From positions 1,488,001 through 1,552,000 of the forward strand of contig JAPXFQ010000385.1 in assembly GCA_028564705.1 (NCBI GenBank): a DNA stretch of 64,000 nt. Reading direction: 5' to 3'. The position numbers and the translations under genes are program-made. Of the stretch, positions 55,001 through 64,000 are shown one piece after another. Under the pieces are notes generated by a model. It saw only the letters and a list, made by a program, of their open reading frames with translations, was not told where the DNA came from and searched no databases. The DNA comes from Apricaphanius iberus. Lineage: Eukaryota > Chordata > Actinopteri > Cyprinodontiformes > Aphaniidae. Numbering within the stretch: position 1 is the stretch's first letter; every line of letters begins with the position of its first letter.

Positions 55001-57795
55001 CAGTGGTGGGCCGTCAGGGCCTGCAAGGCCTTCTCTGCTGGCCTAAAAATATCTGAATCACAGATTCAGTTTTGGTCAAGTTTTGGTGGTTTTAGTGCCA
55101 TGAGCTTCCCACCCAATAAATTTTTTCTCACTGATCAGTAAATATTTTTTTTTTTCATATTTAAGCATTTGACCAATCACATTTCAGCCAGTATTTGTTG
55201 CCAGGGTCAAAGAAATCTGTCTGGAGGCCTTCACAATCAGTTCTGCGGGCCCTGTAGCATAAAATAAATGTCGATCAAACTGTTGCTTTAACCAATCAGA
55301 TTTTGAGTTAGCGACACCAAGGCCCTCTAGCAGGCGTACGGAAACGTCAGCGTATTCACACGCTTTGATTGGATAGTCAGAGCGTGTACTAGCCAGAGCT
55401 AGCAAACTGCATCGGTAGCGAGCCATACCAGCGAAAATATTTGTGTTGAGTTAATAGCTGTTTTGTCAACCCACAATGGCTGAAGGAGGAGAAGAAATGG
55501 ATTTAGTTGCAGATTTACTGTCAAAGCCATTTTCAAGACGGACTTTTCAAGAAAAGCTGGACATAGTTAAGCAAGGTCGGGCAACTCCGAAGCTAGCAAG
55601 CCTGTCACAACCGGGAAAAGGGTTTGTCCGTCACTTTCAGTCCACTAACTACGAGCGGTACTCCTGGCTCACAGGCTCCGAGCAACGTTGCAAATTGTAT
55701 TGCTGGGATTGCTTGTTATTTGCCACTGATCGACATGGTGTTTGGAGCCACACTGGATTTGTTAATTTGACTTGCCTAACCAAGGCAGCAACGAGGCATC
55801 AAAGCACTGCTGGACACTTACAAGCAACGGTGCTTTCCAGAACTTTTGGGGAAACCAGAGTGGATCTACAGCTTAGCGAGCAAGTGCGCAGGGAAACGGA
55901 GCTCCACAACGAAAAGGTGAAGAAAAATAGGGAAATCGTAAAAAGACTGATAGACTGTGTCATTTTTTTGGGCAAGCAGGAACTTTCATTTCGGGGGCAC
56001 GATGAAAGCGCTGGATCCAAAAACAGAGGAAACTATGTGGAGCTTCTTTCTCTCATTGCTGAGAGCAACACGGATTTGCATTACCACCTGACCACTAATA
56101 AAGTGTTTAGTGGGACGTCGGGCAAAATACAAAACGACCTGATCACTGCTATTGCTGAAGTGATGGGGGAAGAGATCAGAAGGGAAGTTAACAAAGCACC
56201 GTTTGTCTCTGTTATGGTGGATGAGACGACAGACGCGAGTAACGCAGCGCAGCTCGCGCTGGTTCTGCGTTATGTAACGGACACAGGTGTCAAGGAGCGG
56301 TTTGTCAGATTTGAAGATGTTACCAGTGGGAAGCGAGCCGATGACATTGCAGGTCTTATCATCCGATTTTTGGTAGAAAATGAATGTCTGGGTAAAGTTG
56401 TGGCACAGTGTTTTGACGGCGCAGCGGTCATGTCTTCTGGATTAAATGGGGTGCAGGCTAAAGTCAAGGAGAGAGCACCTTTGGCTTTATTCATACACTG
56501 CTATGCACATCGGCTCAATTTAGTATTTACTCAAGGGGCCTCAAAGCTTAAAGAATGCAAGATCTTTTTCGCCCACCTCAATGGCCTTGCTGCATTTTTT
56601 TCTAGATCGCCTCGGCGCACGCAACTACTGGACGAAATCTGCCAGCGGCGTCTCCCTCGTGTGGCACCAACACGGTGGCAGTACACATCCAGAGTGGTCA
56701 GTACAGTCTTTGAGAAGAGAAATGCTCTAAAGGAACTGTTTCATCACATTCTGGAGCATCATGACGAGTATGATGAGGACTCTATGCGCTGCGCTGATGG
56801 ATTTAAAGCACGTCTGGATGATTTTGAGTTTTGTTTTTTGCTTCACACATTTAATGGCATTTTTGAGTATTCAGATGTGCTGTTTTCAATACTACAGGAC
56901 AAAAAACTGGATGTACAGTTTTGTCTGGCAAGGGTAAAGGAGTTTTGTGACACCGTTGAGCGAGAGAGGAGCCGATTCGAGGAAATCTACGAGGCCACTG
57001 AACGCACCGCGGGCGCTCCGAGCGCACGAAGAGGTCAAGCGCAAGATCCTCGCGCGCACTACCGCCAACTCCACGGCAGGATTCTGGACAATATTATTTG
57101 TCAGACACAGACCAGATTTCAAGACCACGAAAAACTGATCTTTGTCTCCCTCCTCGACCCCCAGAAGTTTCGGGAATACCAGAAAAAATTCCCGCACGCA
57201 GCCTTTTCCAGCTTAGCACAGAGCCACGGAACACTTTTCGATCTGCTTCGGCTAAGAACAGAACTGACCGTAATGTATGCCATGGATAATTTTGCAGGAA
57301 AATCTCCCACTGATCTCCTTGACTTCCTTCAGCAGAAAAATCTGAATGAGAGCATGGGGCAGCTGTACACATTTGTGTGTTTGGCGGTGACCATCCCCGT
57401 GTCCACTGCTTCTGTTGAACGGACATTCTCAGCCCTAAAACGAATTAAAACCTATGCCAGAAATACGACAGGGCAGGCTCGACTTTCAGCATTAGCTTCG
57501 ATGGCGATAGAAAATTACTTCTTGATGGAACTGAAACGCCCGGATAATCTGCACAACAGAGTAATTGAAATCTTCTTGAGGAAAGAAAGGAGGATGGATT
57601 TTGTGTACAAATAATCAGGATTTTTGGTGAGTAAAATGTTGCAATTTTATCAGGTTATTTTTGATGCTTTTTTATGTGTGTCGCAGCTGTATCTGCAGTA
57701 GAAGTTTTATAGCCATAAAATAGTTATTGAGGGTTGGATTGATTCAGACGGAGCACTACTGAAGGCCTAGGTGTGAAATGCACGGCCCGCCACTG
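55001..57795 (+). mobile_element. Complete hAT transposon, 2,795 bp
   Basis: Terminal inverted repeats CAGTGGTGGGCCGT and, inverted from the right end, CAGTGGCGGGCCGT. They differ at one base in 14. The 8-bp target duplication CTAGCTAC is perfect (54993-55000 and 57796-57803). It carries one intact intronless transposase frame (55476-57614) with 475 bp before it and 181 bp after it. All features of an autonomous element are present. It lies in the 3' UTR of the L2 copy, so it is younger than the LINE. Confidence 0.95.
55476..57614 (+). CDS. hAT-family transposase (ZMYM1-like), intact, 712 residues
   Basis: A DNA-cutting and joining enzyme that would move the surrounding element, acting in the nucleus. 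In order: basic N-terminus; TTF/BED-like zinc-binding part around residues 60-115 (HFQSTNYERYSWL, Cys in KLYCWDCLLF, Cys100, His108 and His114); a DUF4371-type region; first catalytic Asp249 in SVMVDETTD; second Asp314 in QCFDGAAVMSSG; CYAHRLNLV (C342, H345); RWQY near 400; and the C-terminal hAT dimerisation block near 600-690 with PVSTASVERTFSALKR, including the conserved Glu648. Start ATG has A at -3. No frameshift or stop interrupts it. Proteins of this type are often annotated zinc finger MYM-type protein 1-like, and in this window it is plainly a transposon gene. It could be active; that is inference. Confidence 0.93.
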   Translation: MAEGGEEMDLVADLLSKPFSRRTFQEKLDIVKQGRATPKLASLSQPGKGFVRHFQSTNYERYSWLTGSEQRCKLYCWDCLLFATDRHGVWSHTGFVNLTCLTKAATRHQSTAGHLQATVLSRTFGETRVDLQLSEQVRRETELHNEKVKKNREIVKRLIDCVIFLGKQELSFRGHDESAGSKNRGNYVELLSLIAESNTDLHYHLTTNKVFSGTSGKIQNDLITAIAEVMGEEIRREVNKAPFVSVMVDETTDASNAAQLALVLRYVTDTGVKERFVRFEDVTSGKRADDIAGLIIRFLVENECLGKVVAQCFDGAAVMSSGLNGVQAKVKERAPLALFIHCYAHRLNLVFTQGASKLKECKIFFAHLNGLAAFFSRSPRRTQLLDEICQRRLPRVAPTRWQYTSRVVSTVFEKRNALKELFHHILEHHDEYDEDSMRCADGFKARLDDFEFCFLLHTFNGIFEYSDVLFSILQDKKLDVQFCLARVKEFCDTVERERSRFEEIYEATERTAGAPSARRGQAQDPRAHYRQLHGRILDNIICQTQTRFQDHEKLIFVSLLDPQKFREYQKKFPHAAFSSLAQSHGTLFDLLRLRTELTVMYAMDNFAGKSPTDLLDFLQQKNLNESMGQLYTFVCLAVTIPVSTASVERTFSALKRIKTYARNTTGQARLSALASMAIENYFLMELKRPDNLHNRVIEIFLRKERRMDFVYK

Positions 57796-57868
57796 CTAGC
57801 TACTAACATTAACCTATCTCTTCCTAGCTACCTGTCTAACCTGTCTCGAACTACCTATTAACATATAT

Positions 57869-60293
57869 CTAACTGTAAGCTTTGTCAAAGAGGAAAGTTT
57901 TAAGGCTAGTTTTAAAGATATACAAATTGTCTGCTTCACGAACCAACCCTGGGAGCCTGTTCCATAGGAGGGGAGCCTGATAACTGAACGATCTGCCACC
58001 CATTCTACTTTTAGAAATCCTAGGAACTACCAGTAAACCTGCAGTCTGAGAGCGAAGGGCCCTGTTAGGAACATATGGAACAATCAGGTCTCTTATGTAT
58101 GATGGAGCTAGATTATTAAGAGCTTTATATGTCAGAAGGAGGATCTTGAATTCTATTCTAGATTTTACTGGGAGCCAGTGAAGAGAAGCTAAAACAGGGG
58201 AAATGTGATCTCTTCTTTTAATATTCATCAGAATCCTAGCAGCAGCATTTTGGACTAACTGAAGACTTTTAATTGTTTTCTGTGGACTACCTGATAATAA
58301 AGAGTTACAGTAATCCAGTCTTGAAGTAATAAAGGCATGGACTAGTTTTTCAGCATCATTCCTGGACAGGATGGTTCTAATTTTTGCAATATTCCTAAGG
58401 TGAAAAAAGGAAATCCTAGAGACTTCTTTAATGTGAGATCTAAATGACATATCTTGGTCAAAAATAACACCGAGGTTCTTTGCTTTATTACTGGAGGCTA
58501 ATTTAATGCCGTCCAGGTGAAGGCGTTGACTAAGTAGTTTATTTTTCACAGCTTCTGGTCCAAAGACGACAACTTCTGTTTTATCAGAATTCAGAAGAAA
58601 GAAGTTTAGAGTCATCCAAGTTTTTATGTCTTCCAGACATGCCTGTAGTCTACCTAACTGATTGGATTCATCAGGATTTATGGATAGATATAGCTGTGTA
58701 TCATCTGCGTAACTATGGAATTTTATCCCATGCTGCCTAATTATTTTACCAATAGGAAGCATATATATAGTAAAAAGAATCGGCCCAAGCACTGAACCCT
58801 GTGGTACTCCGCAAGTAACTTTTGAGGTTGAGGAGGGTTTATCATTTACTTGAACAAACTGAAATCTGTTAGACAAATAAGATTTAAACCAGCCTAGGGC
58901 TGTTCCTATTATACCGACACGTTGAAGCCTTTCTATGAGAATATTGTGATCAACAGTGTCAAAGGCAGCACTGAGATCTAACAGGACCAGAATGGTCACC
59001 AGTCCATTGTCTGAGGCTATGAGAATATCATTAGTAACCTTCACCAGAGCTGTTTCAGTGCTGTGATGAGCTCTAAAGCCTGACTGAAACTTCTCAAACA
59101 GCTCATTATTGTTTAAATGCTCACATATCTGGTGTGCAACTATTTTCTCAAGAATTTTAGATAAGAAGGGAAGATTAGATATCGGTCTATAGTTAATTAA
59201 GTCGTTTTGATCAAGAGATGGTTTCTTAAGTAGAGGTTTAATTACAGCAATCTTAAACTCCTGTGGTACATATCCATTGACTAAGGATAGATTCATTATA
59301 TCTAAAATTGGAGCAGCGATCAGAGGGAAAACTTCTTTTAAGAGTTTAGTTGGGATTGGGTCTAAAACGCAAGTTGAAGGTTTAGATGAAGCTAATAATT
59401 TTAGTACATCAGAAGGTTCGGCTGCATTAAAGCAGTTTAAGCGTATATTAGGTTCAACCATTTTTGATGTTGCCTCATTAACTAGGGAGGAAGCAAGCAT
59501 ATACGTTTAAGCATATATTAGGTTCAACCATTTTTGATGTTGCCTCATTAACTAGGGAGGAAGCAAGCATATTGGGAAGGTTCCCAATTATTTTATTTTT
59601 TATAGAGTCTATTTTATTTATAAAGAATTGCATGAAGTCATCACTACTAAGAGCTTGGGGAATGGTTGGCTCGATAGAGCTATGATCCTGTGTGAGTTTA
59701 GCAACTGTATTAAAAAGAAACCTAGGATTATTTTTATTCTCCTCGATTAAAGATGAATAATATGCTGTTCTAGCTGTTCGAAGGCTCTTTTTATATAGCA
59801 ATAGACTATTTTTCCACACTAAATAGGAATCCTGTAAATGCGTGGAGCGCCATTTTCTCTCTAGTTTTCTAACGTTCTTCTTCAGGGTATGTAGCTCTGA
59901 ATTAAACCAGGGAGCTAATCTTCTAAGGCTGGCCACCTTCTTTTTCAGTGGGGCAACTTTGTCTATTGCCAGACGCAGGGAGGAATTAACGCTATGAACT
60001 AGAACGTCAAGTTGTGAGGGGTTACGAGTTAAATCACTGTTTTCTATTGTACTTTTATGTACTGAGGAAATTAAAGTTGGAAGAGCTTCTTTAAAACTTG
60101 CTACAGCATTGTCTGATAACATTCTGGTATAATGAAGTTTTCTTTCAGGTTTGATATGATCTGTTAGAGTAAGTTTAAAAGTGATGAGGAAATGATCAGA
60201 CAGGATAGGGTTATGTGGAAAGACTGTTATTTCTTCACAGTCAATGCCATAAGTCAGCACAAGATCTAAGGTGTGGTGACAGTAAACGGGCAC
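57869..60293 (-). pseudogene. L2 LINE endonuclease/reverse transcriptase, split by a 70-bp duplication
   Basis: Two frames make one protein: 60293-59478 (endonuclease edge and linker, with APWFNSELHTLKK and NPRFLFNTVAKLT) and 59500-57869 (RT and C-terminal domain). RT motifs seen: YRPISNLPFLSKILEK, FQSGFRAHHSTETALV, LDLSAAFDTVDHNILI, CGVPQGSVLGP, the catalytic YADDTQLY, and the late LHWLPVKSRIEFK and PLLWNRLP blocks of L2. The frame break is caused by the tandem duplication 59435-59504 / 59505-59572. The 5' part of the endonuclease is absent, so the copy is dead on arrival. The RT region from 59500 down to the stop at 57869 is otherwise fully open. Confidence 0.9.
59435..59572. repeat. 70-bp tandem duplication inside the L2 coding region
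   Basis: GTTTAAGCGTATATTAGGTT begins at 59435, and GTTTAAGCATATATTAGGTT begins at 59505. The two units are otherwise almost identical through GAGGAAGCAAGCATAT. Seventy bases is not a multiple of three, so it shifts the frame. Confidence 0.93.
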
Positions 60294-60944
60294 AAGGACC
60301 TAGGTACATACATGTGGGATTTTCTTAGTGCTTATGGGCTTTAAGGGCTAGGAAAGGTTAAGATTTTTGTTTGTATGATAGTTCTGTGGTTTTCACTGTA
60401 CATATCGATGCATATTATGGTATAGTTGTGTTTAAAGTATCAAAAAAAAGCAGCCATAAGCATCCTTAAGGGATGTTTGAAGTGTTAGTGATGCACTCCA
60501 AGAATCTGGCTGTTATGAAATACTGGCAAGAACAAAGGCGTTATTGAAAGAAAAAAAAAAATTGGTCCAGTTTGCAATTTGACACAACCTACGTAGAGGA
60601 CACTCCAACCAAGTCACATAAGATTATCTGGTAATGAATGAGAAAATCTAATTTTTGGCTGAGATTAACACAGAAAAAAGTCTGCACTTCAAGTCCAAGG
60701 ACTCAAATGCTTTGCACGGCAATCGGTCATTCACCCAGTCATACACTGATGGTGGTTTCCATTCAGTCAGTGCCACCAGGGATTTCACCACCAGCCAAAG
60801 CAGGTGAAGTTTGCTCCCAGGCACAACATGTAAAGATGGACAGAGTGGGGATTAAAACCGGCAACAGGACAAACTCCTACCTCCTGAAGTCACTTATCCC
60901 ACTTGCCGCCATCCGAAACGGGTGCAGAACGGGTACTACAGAGA
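60294..60944. other. Non-coding, possible SINE fragment
   Basis: About 60718-60890 has CACCACCAGCCAAAGCAGGT and GGGGATTAAAACCGGCAAC blocks like the inner part of fish tRNA-derived SINEs, heavily diverged. Nothing else seen. Confidence 0.35.
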
Positions 60945-61055
60945 AACCGCTCATGCACAGGAAGAACATACAAACTTCATGTAGAAAGACCCCAGGCTGG
61001 GATTTATACCAAGATTTTCTTGCTTGAAGGCAACAGTGCTACCAACTACTAAATC
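60945..61055 (-). mobile_element. tRNA-like SINE/LINE-tail fragment
   Basis: Read on minus: GTTGGTAGCACTGTTGCC (A-box-like), a degenerate B-box, and GGGGTCTTTCTACATGAAGT followed by TTGTATGTTCTTCC, the classic vertebrate repeat block. Diverged. Confidence 0.5.
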
Positions 61056-61208
61056 AAATTTAATAGTATTCTCATTTTCAGCAAACAAGATTTTAATCAG
61101 GGTTAAAATTAAAACATTTCATGGAGGCCAGCTTCTTAGTTGAACCACAATAATTTTAAATATTTATATTTTTGTATGAATAGTTTTGGTCTTAAACATA
61201 TACCTTAA

Positions 61209-61457
61209 AGGGATATTCCATCCCTAAGTAAAAAAAATGTCTGTTGCCATATTCCGTAGAGTTAGATACCCATGTACTGTAAGTGAATAGGAAATACTAC
61301 CATGGTGGTAGTTCCTATTCACTTACATTGGTTTATGGCAAGCTAAACCAAAGGGATTCCTGTCAGATCAGGAGAATGACTGGGCTGGTTACAATCTGCT
61401 TTTTCCTCTTGGGAATATTGCAACAGACTAATTTTTACAAAGGGGTAAAATATCCCT
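61209..61457. mobile_element. 249-bp TTAA-flanked MITE with central hairpin
   Basis: TTAA at 61205-61208 and 61458-61461. Ends AGGGATATTCCATCCC and inverted AGGGATATTTTACCCC. The interior contains TGTAAGTGAATAGGAA mirrored by TTCCTATTCACTTACA around ACCATGGT (61279-61328). Confidence 0.75.
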
Positions 61458-62002
61458 TTAATTTATATTTTTTCTTACCAGTTTAGATTCAAATTACTGG
61501 CCAGCCACAACCCTTATAGATCAATCATTCCCTTTTTTTATCAGTCAATGAGTGACTGATCTATGGAGCAAGAGACAGCTTTGTTTCTCAGAAATACCAC
61601 CTCAGAGTATACTGTAATATGTTTTAGCAGTGACGTACTGTATGACACCTGGACGCTGCCTTTGCATGCCCAGATCCAGAAGGAGAGAGCATTAGTGTAA
61701 AAGTCCTATAACAGCTGCCCCAAAGAGAGAGAGCAGCAGAGTAAAGTGGAGGAGGGAGGCGGTGTTTCGCAGTTAAACTGCATCGCTGCTGTGAGGCATC
61801 AGCCGACTGTACCTCTCATCTGGCTCACACACTAACACGTCAAGGCAGCTGTCCTCTGCACCATGCAGGCAGGCCGGTGATAACAAACCTGTTACACACA
61901 GCTCGTGCGATGGCAGTGAAGCACACCGAGTCCCCCTTCTCTTCCTCTGAAGATTAATTAGACGAAGAAGGATTTTGGCCTCTTAATGAGGATATTGCAG
62001 CG
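61458..62002 (+). promoter_or_regulatory. Possible promoter/5' UTR of an unidentified gene
   Basis: The G+C content rises from about 61650, with GAGAGAGAGCAGCAG and GGAGGGAGGCGG tracts, leading into the candidate coding exon at 62003. There is an in-frame TAA at 61955-61957. No TATA box or defined start. Confidence 0.3.
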
Positions 62003-62053
62003 ATGGTGAAGGGCAAAGCAGAGGAGCGGACGCTCCAGTATCAGCAAACTTTG
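62003..62053 (+). CDS. Candidate first coding exon of an unidentified gene
   Basis: ATG followed by 16 codons giving MVKGKAEERTLQYQQTL, then a consensus donor TTG|GTGAGT, phase 0. An in-frame stop lies 48 bp upstream with no other ATG between. The start context is GCGATGG. I do not recognise the protein. The next exon must lie beyond the part I could match, possibly outside the window. It may also belong with the GC-rich exon candidate at 44690-45312. It could be a chance open stretch. Confidence 0.35.
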
Positions 62054-64000
62054 GTGAGTTTTGGGTGATGTCATGGATGATGCTTGCAGTCGCAGATCAG
62101 ACATGCTTGGCTTACATGGTGGACAGAGGCACAGCTGCTGCTTGCTCTGCTCTGTCCTGCTGGAGGATGGGGTACTGTGCACTGCTGCTGTGTTTAGTGT
62201 CACCTATAGTATATAGGATGTGAAATGCTTCTGGCGTGCTCGTAAATCAGATGCAGGAGTCATCTCTGCTCTCCATTCATTCACCTTGATCCACAGGTGT
62301 TGCATCACTCTGCGTCGGCCTGCACCAACATAATTAATTCTTATCAGCTTTCACCAAGCCATGTCAGACACTTTTTTAGCCTGCAGGATTGCATGTATTG
62401 CTATCAATCTATAGACTAATGAGAAATTAGTAAGACGTTAATATACTTTGCATACTATCCTGTATTTTCCTGGTAATATCTCTTTCTGCCCTCTCCCTTC
62501 ATCTGAACCCCTGTCATCATCATCTCAGCCCTTCCTGGTTGTTGGCCTGACCCGATCTATCAACTAAAAGTGGAATGATTCTGAATATTAATTGCCTGAT
62601 GCACTAGTTTCCCCATCCACTTTCACTACAGGAGTGACAGTGATACCCTGGAGCTCTTTATCTATATTCAGATAAAGGGACAGACAGGCAGTCAGGCATG
62701 AAAACCTGTGGATTTGTGCCATTCCACATTGATTTATGTGTCTGAGACAATCTATGTGTGTCACCTTCTGTTTTATTTGTCACTGCATGCACAGATTTAT
62801 ACACATGAATTCACAATTTTCAGACATTAGATCTGTTCGTCATTGTGTTTTCTCACAGCTGTGTGGGCCCCTGATGAACACGAAGATGTTAGTTCTTTCT
62901 TGCTGGTGTGAAGATCGATGTCACGCTGTGTTTCTCAGTAAAGATCAATAGTAATGTAAAAAGACGGTCTGTGAAGATTGGAACGTGCTGTCTGTACGCC
63001 CCACCTTTGACTTTGACCATCTTATTCTGAGCTGTAGATTTGTTTTTAACTCTTTATTGTTCTGTTGCCAAAAATAGCCCGGTGTGTGTGTATCTGCAGC
63101 TGAATGCTAGTGCAGTAGCAGCACTATTTATTAAATGTTTTTTCTCAGGTGAAGCGAAGCCTCTGGGTTTTTCTTTTTGCTCTACAAACTGAATGAGATT
63201 CAGAGGTTGATAATCACCCACTGCAAAAGCCCCACAAAGAATAAAAGGAAAACATTTATAATCTGACGTGATAATTTTCTTTCAAGCTTAGCTGCATCCT
63301 GAAAATTGGATTCTGATGTTGACAAAAGGATCTTTTTGTGTTTTATTGTTTGCCCCCAGCAAGACTCAGACGATTTTCAGTCTTTGCTTGGAGCTTGGCA
63401 GAATGGTGCTGCGGGCCTGATGAGCAGATGTCACAAACCCTTTAGGGGAAAAAAAAGAGATGTATCTGATAAACCTCTCAACGAGAGGGCTCATTTACTT
63501 TTGAATCAGTTACTATATATGCATCAATGAGGTTTTATTAGAACCAGCACCTGGAAGGATGTAACCTTTGAAAACATGAAAAGGAAAACATTTTATTTTA
63601 TCAAAGCTCTTTTATGTAGCTGGAAGTTGACAACCCTGCAGAAATCAGTGCAGGCCCAAGGGAGGGGGCAGATAGAAACTTGATTTGGGGGTTACACATT
63701 CCCCAGCCACCACAACACCTGTGTTTTTTGTTGATTTTTTGTTTATCACCACTGGTGTCAAGCCGTACAAGAAAACGAGCATTTAAAGCGACTATATTCC
63801 CACATTAGCCAGTTCACATTACTTATCCAAAAATAGCTGTAAATGCACTGAGTAGGCAATGTTGTTCCTCTGTTGTTACTCATTTGGCCTTGCTGTCATG
63901 GAGCATGTAGAGCTTTTAGTACAGGCTCAGTAGAGTCTGTGTTAGGCTAGGCCAAGTTTGACTCAAATGACTTTAAGTGGTTGGTTGTGCATAAAATGGG
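62054..64000 (+). other. Probable intron or intergenic, nothing recognised
   Basis: No repeats with definable ends and no convincing exon. The frame at 63306-63530 lacks domain similarity that I can name, although a CCCCCAG acceptor-like site precedes it. Confidence 0.35.

Larger units (their letters stand above)
54189..60292 (-). mobile_element. 5'-truncated L2-clade LINE, interrupted by an hAT transposon
   Basis: The minus strand carries the C-terminal edge of an APE endonuclease domain (HTLDLVLTYGI, then LSDHFLITF), a linker, the full reverse transcriptase and a long 3' UTR that ends ATAAATAAACTGAATTGAAT at 54189. The tail type (GAATT repeats after CGCTATATAAATAAA) and RT motifs fit the teleost L2 clade. 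It is truncated near 60292 inside the endonuclease. The 3' UTR contains a 135-bp tandem duplication (54727-54996) and was later split by the hAT element at 55001-57795. No target duplication of the LINE could be fixed. Confidence 0.88.

Noticed and set aside
56892..57426. Minus-strand frames of about 100-110 codons
   Set aside because: Antisense shadows of the hAT transposase gene.
55476..57614. Host ZMYM1-like gene as an alternative reading
   Set aside because: Inverted ends and a perfect 8-bp target duplication enclose it, so it is a transposon gene.
63306..63530. Possible exon after a CCCCCAG acceptor-like site
   Set aside because: No recognisable similarity, no matching donor in phase, and no link to the candidate exon at 62003 that I could support.

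Overview
The window is nuclear DNA from a ray-finned (teleost) fish, not a microbe. Genes are split by GT-AG introns. The one clear host gene is a vertebrate cation-chloride cotransporter relative, and the rest is A/T-rich DNA crowded with repeats typical of teleosts: L2 LINEs with an ATTGAATTGAA-type 3' tail, tRNA-derived SINEs with an L2-like tail, hAT, PIF/Harbinger-like, TTAA-target and Tc1-like DNA elements. Species cannot be told from the sequence.

Layout. 0-11 kb: intergenic, with a degenerate DNA transposon (300-1390), a diverged repeat pair (about 3.2 and 5.1 kb), a 118-bp tandem array (8.45-8.88 kb), a duplicated tRNA-like module and several hairpins. 11.3-26.8 kb, minus strand: a complete 14-exon SLC12A9 gene of 928 codons. 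All splice phases agree and the reading frame is open. Its introns hold most of the nearby transposons, notably in intron 11 (a TTAA element carrying an inserted hAT, next to a Harbinger-like element carrying another insertion) and intron 4 (an element nested in an element). 27.9-28.4 kb: a 552-bp palindromic element.

28.5-39.1 kb: the most unusual unit. A nine-exon gene for a HECT-type ubiquitin ligase (plus strand) faces an integrase-core transposase gene (minus strand). The pair is bracketed by tandem arrays of the same roughly 22-bp motif in opposite orientation. I read this as one large DNA transposon that carries or captured a HECT ligase. The copy looks dead: two one-base frameshifts in the HECT gene and a deletion in the transposase. 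A small retroposon has landed on a HECT splice donor, and its target-site duplication copied that donor.

39-54 kb: fragments of L2 and other LINEs, Tc1-like remnants, several MITEs, and a GC-rich stretch near 44.7-45.3 kb that looks like a promoter with a non-coding first exon. 54.2-60.3 kb: a 5'-truncated L2 LINE on the minus strand, broken by a 70-bp tandem duplication, with a complete 2,795-bp hAT transposon (intact 712-residue transposase, matching ends, perfect 8-bp target duplication) inside its 3' UTR. 60.3-64 kb: small repeats and a candidate first coding exon at 62,003 of an unidentified plus-strand gene.

Only SLC12A9 and possibly the two promoter or exon candidates are host genes. 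The other coding regions belong to selfish elements.
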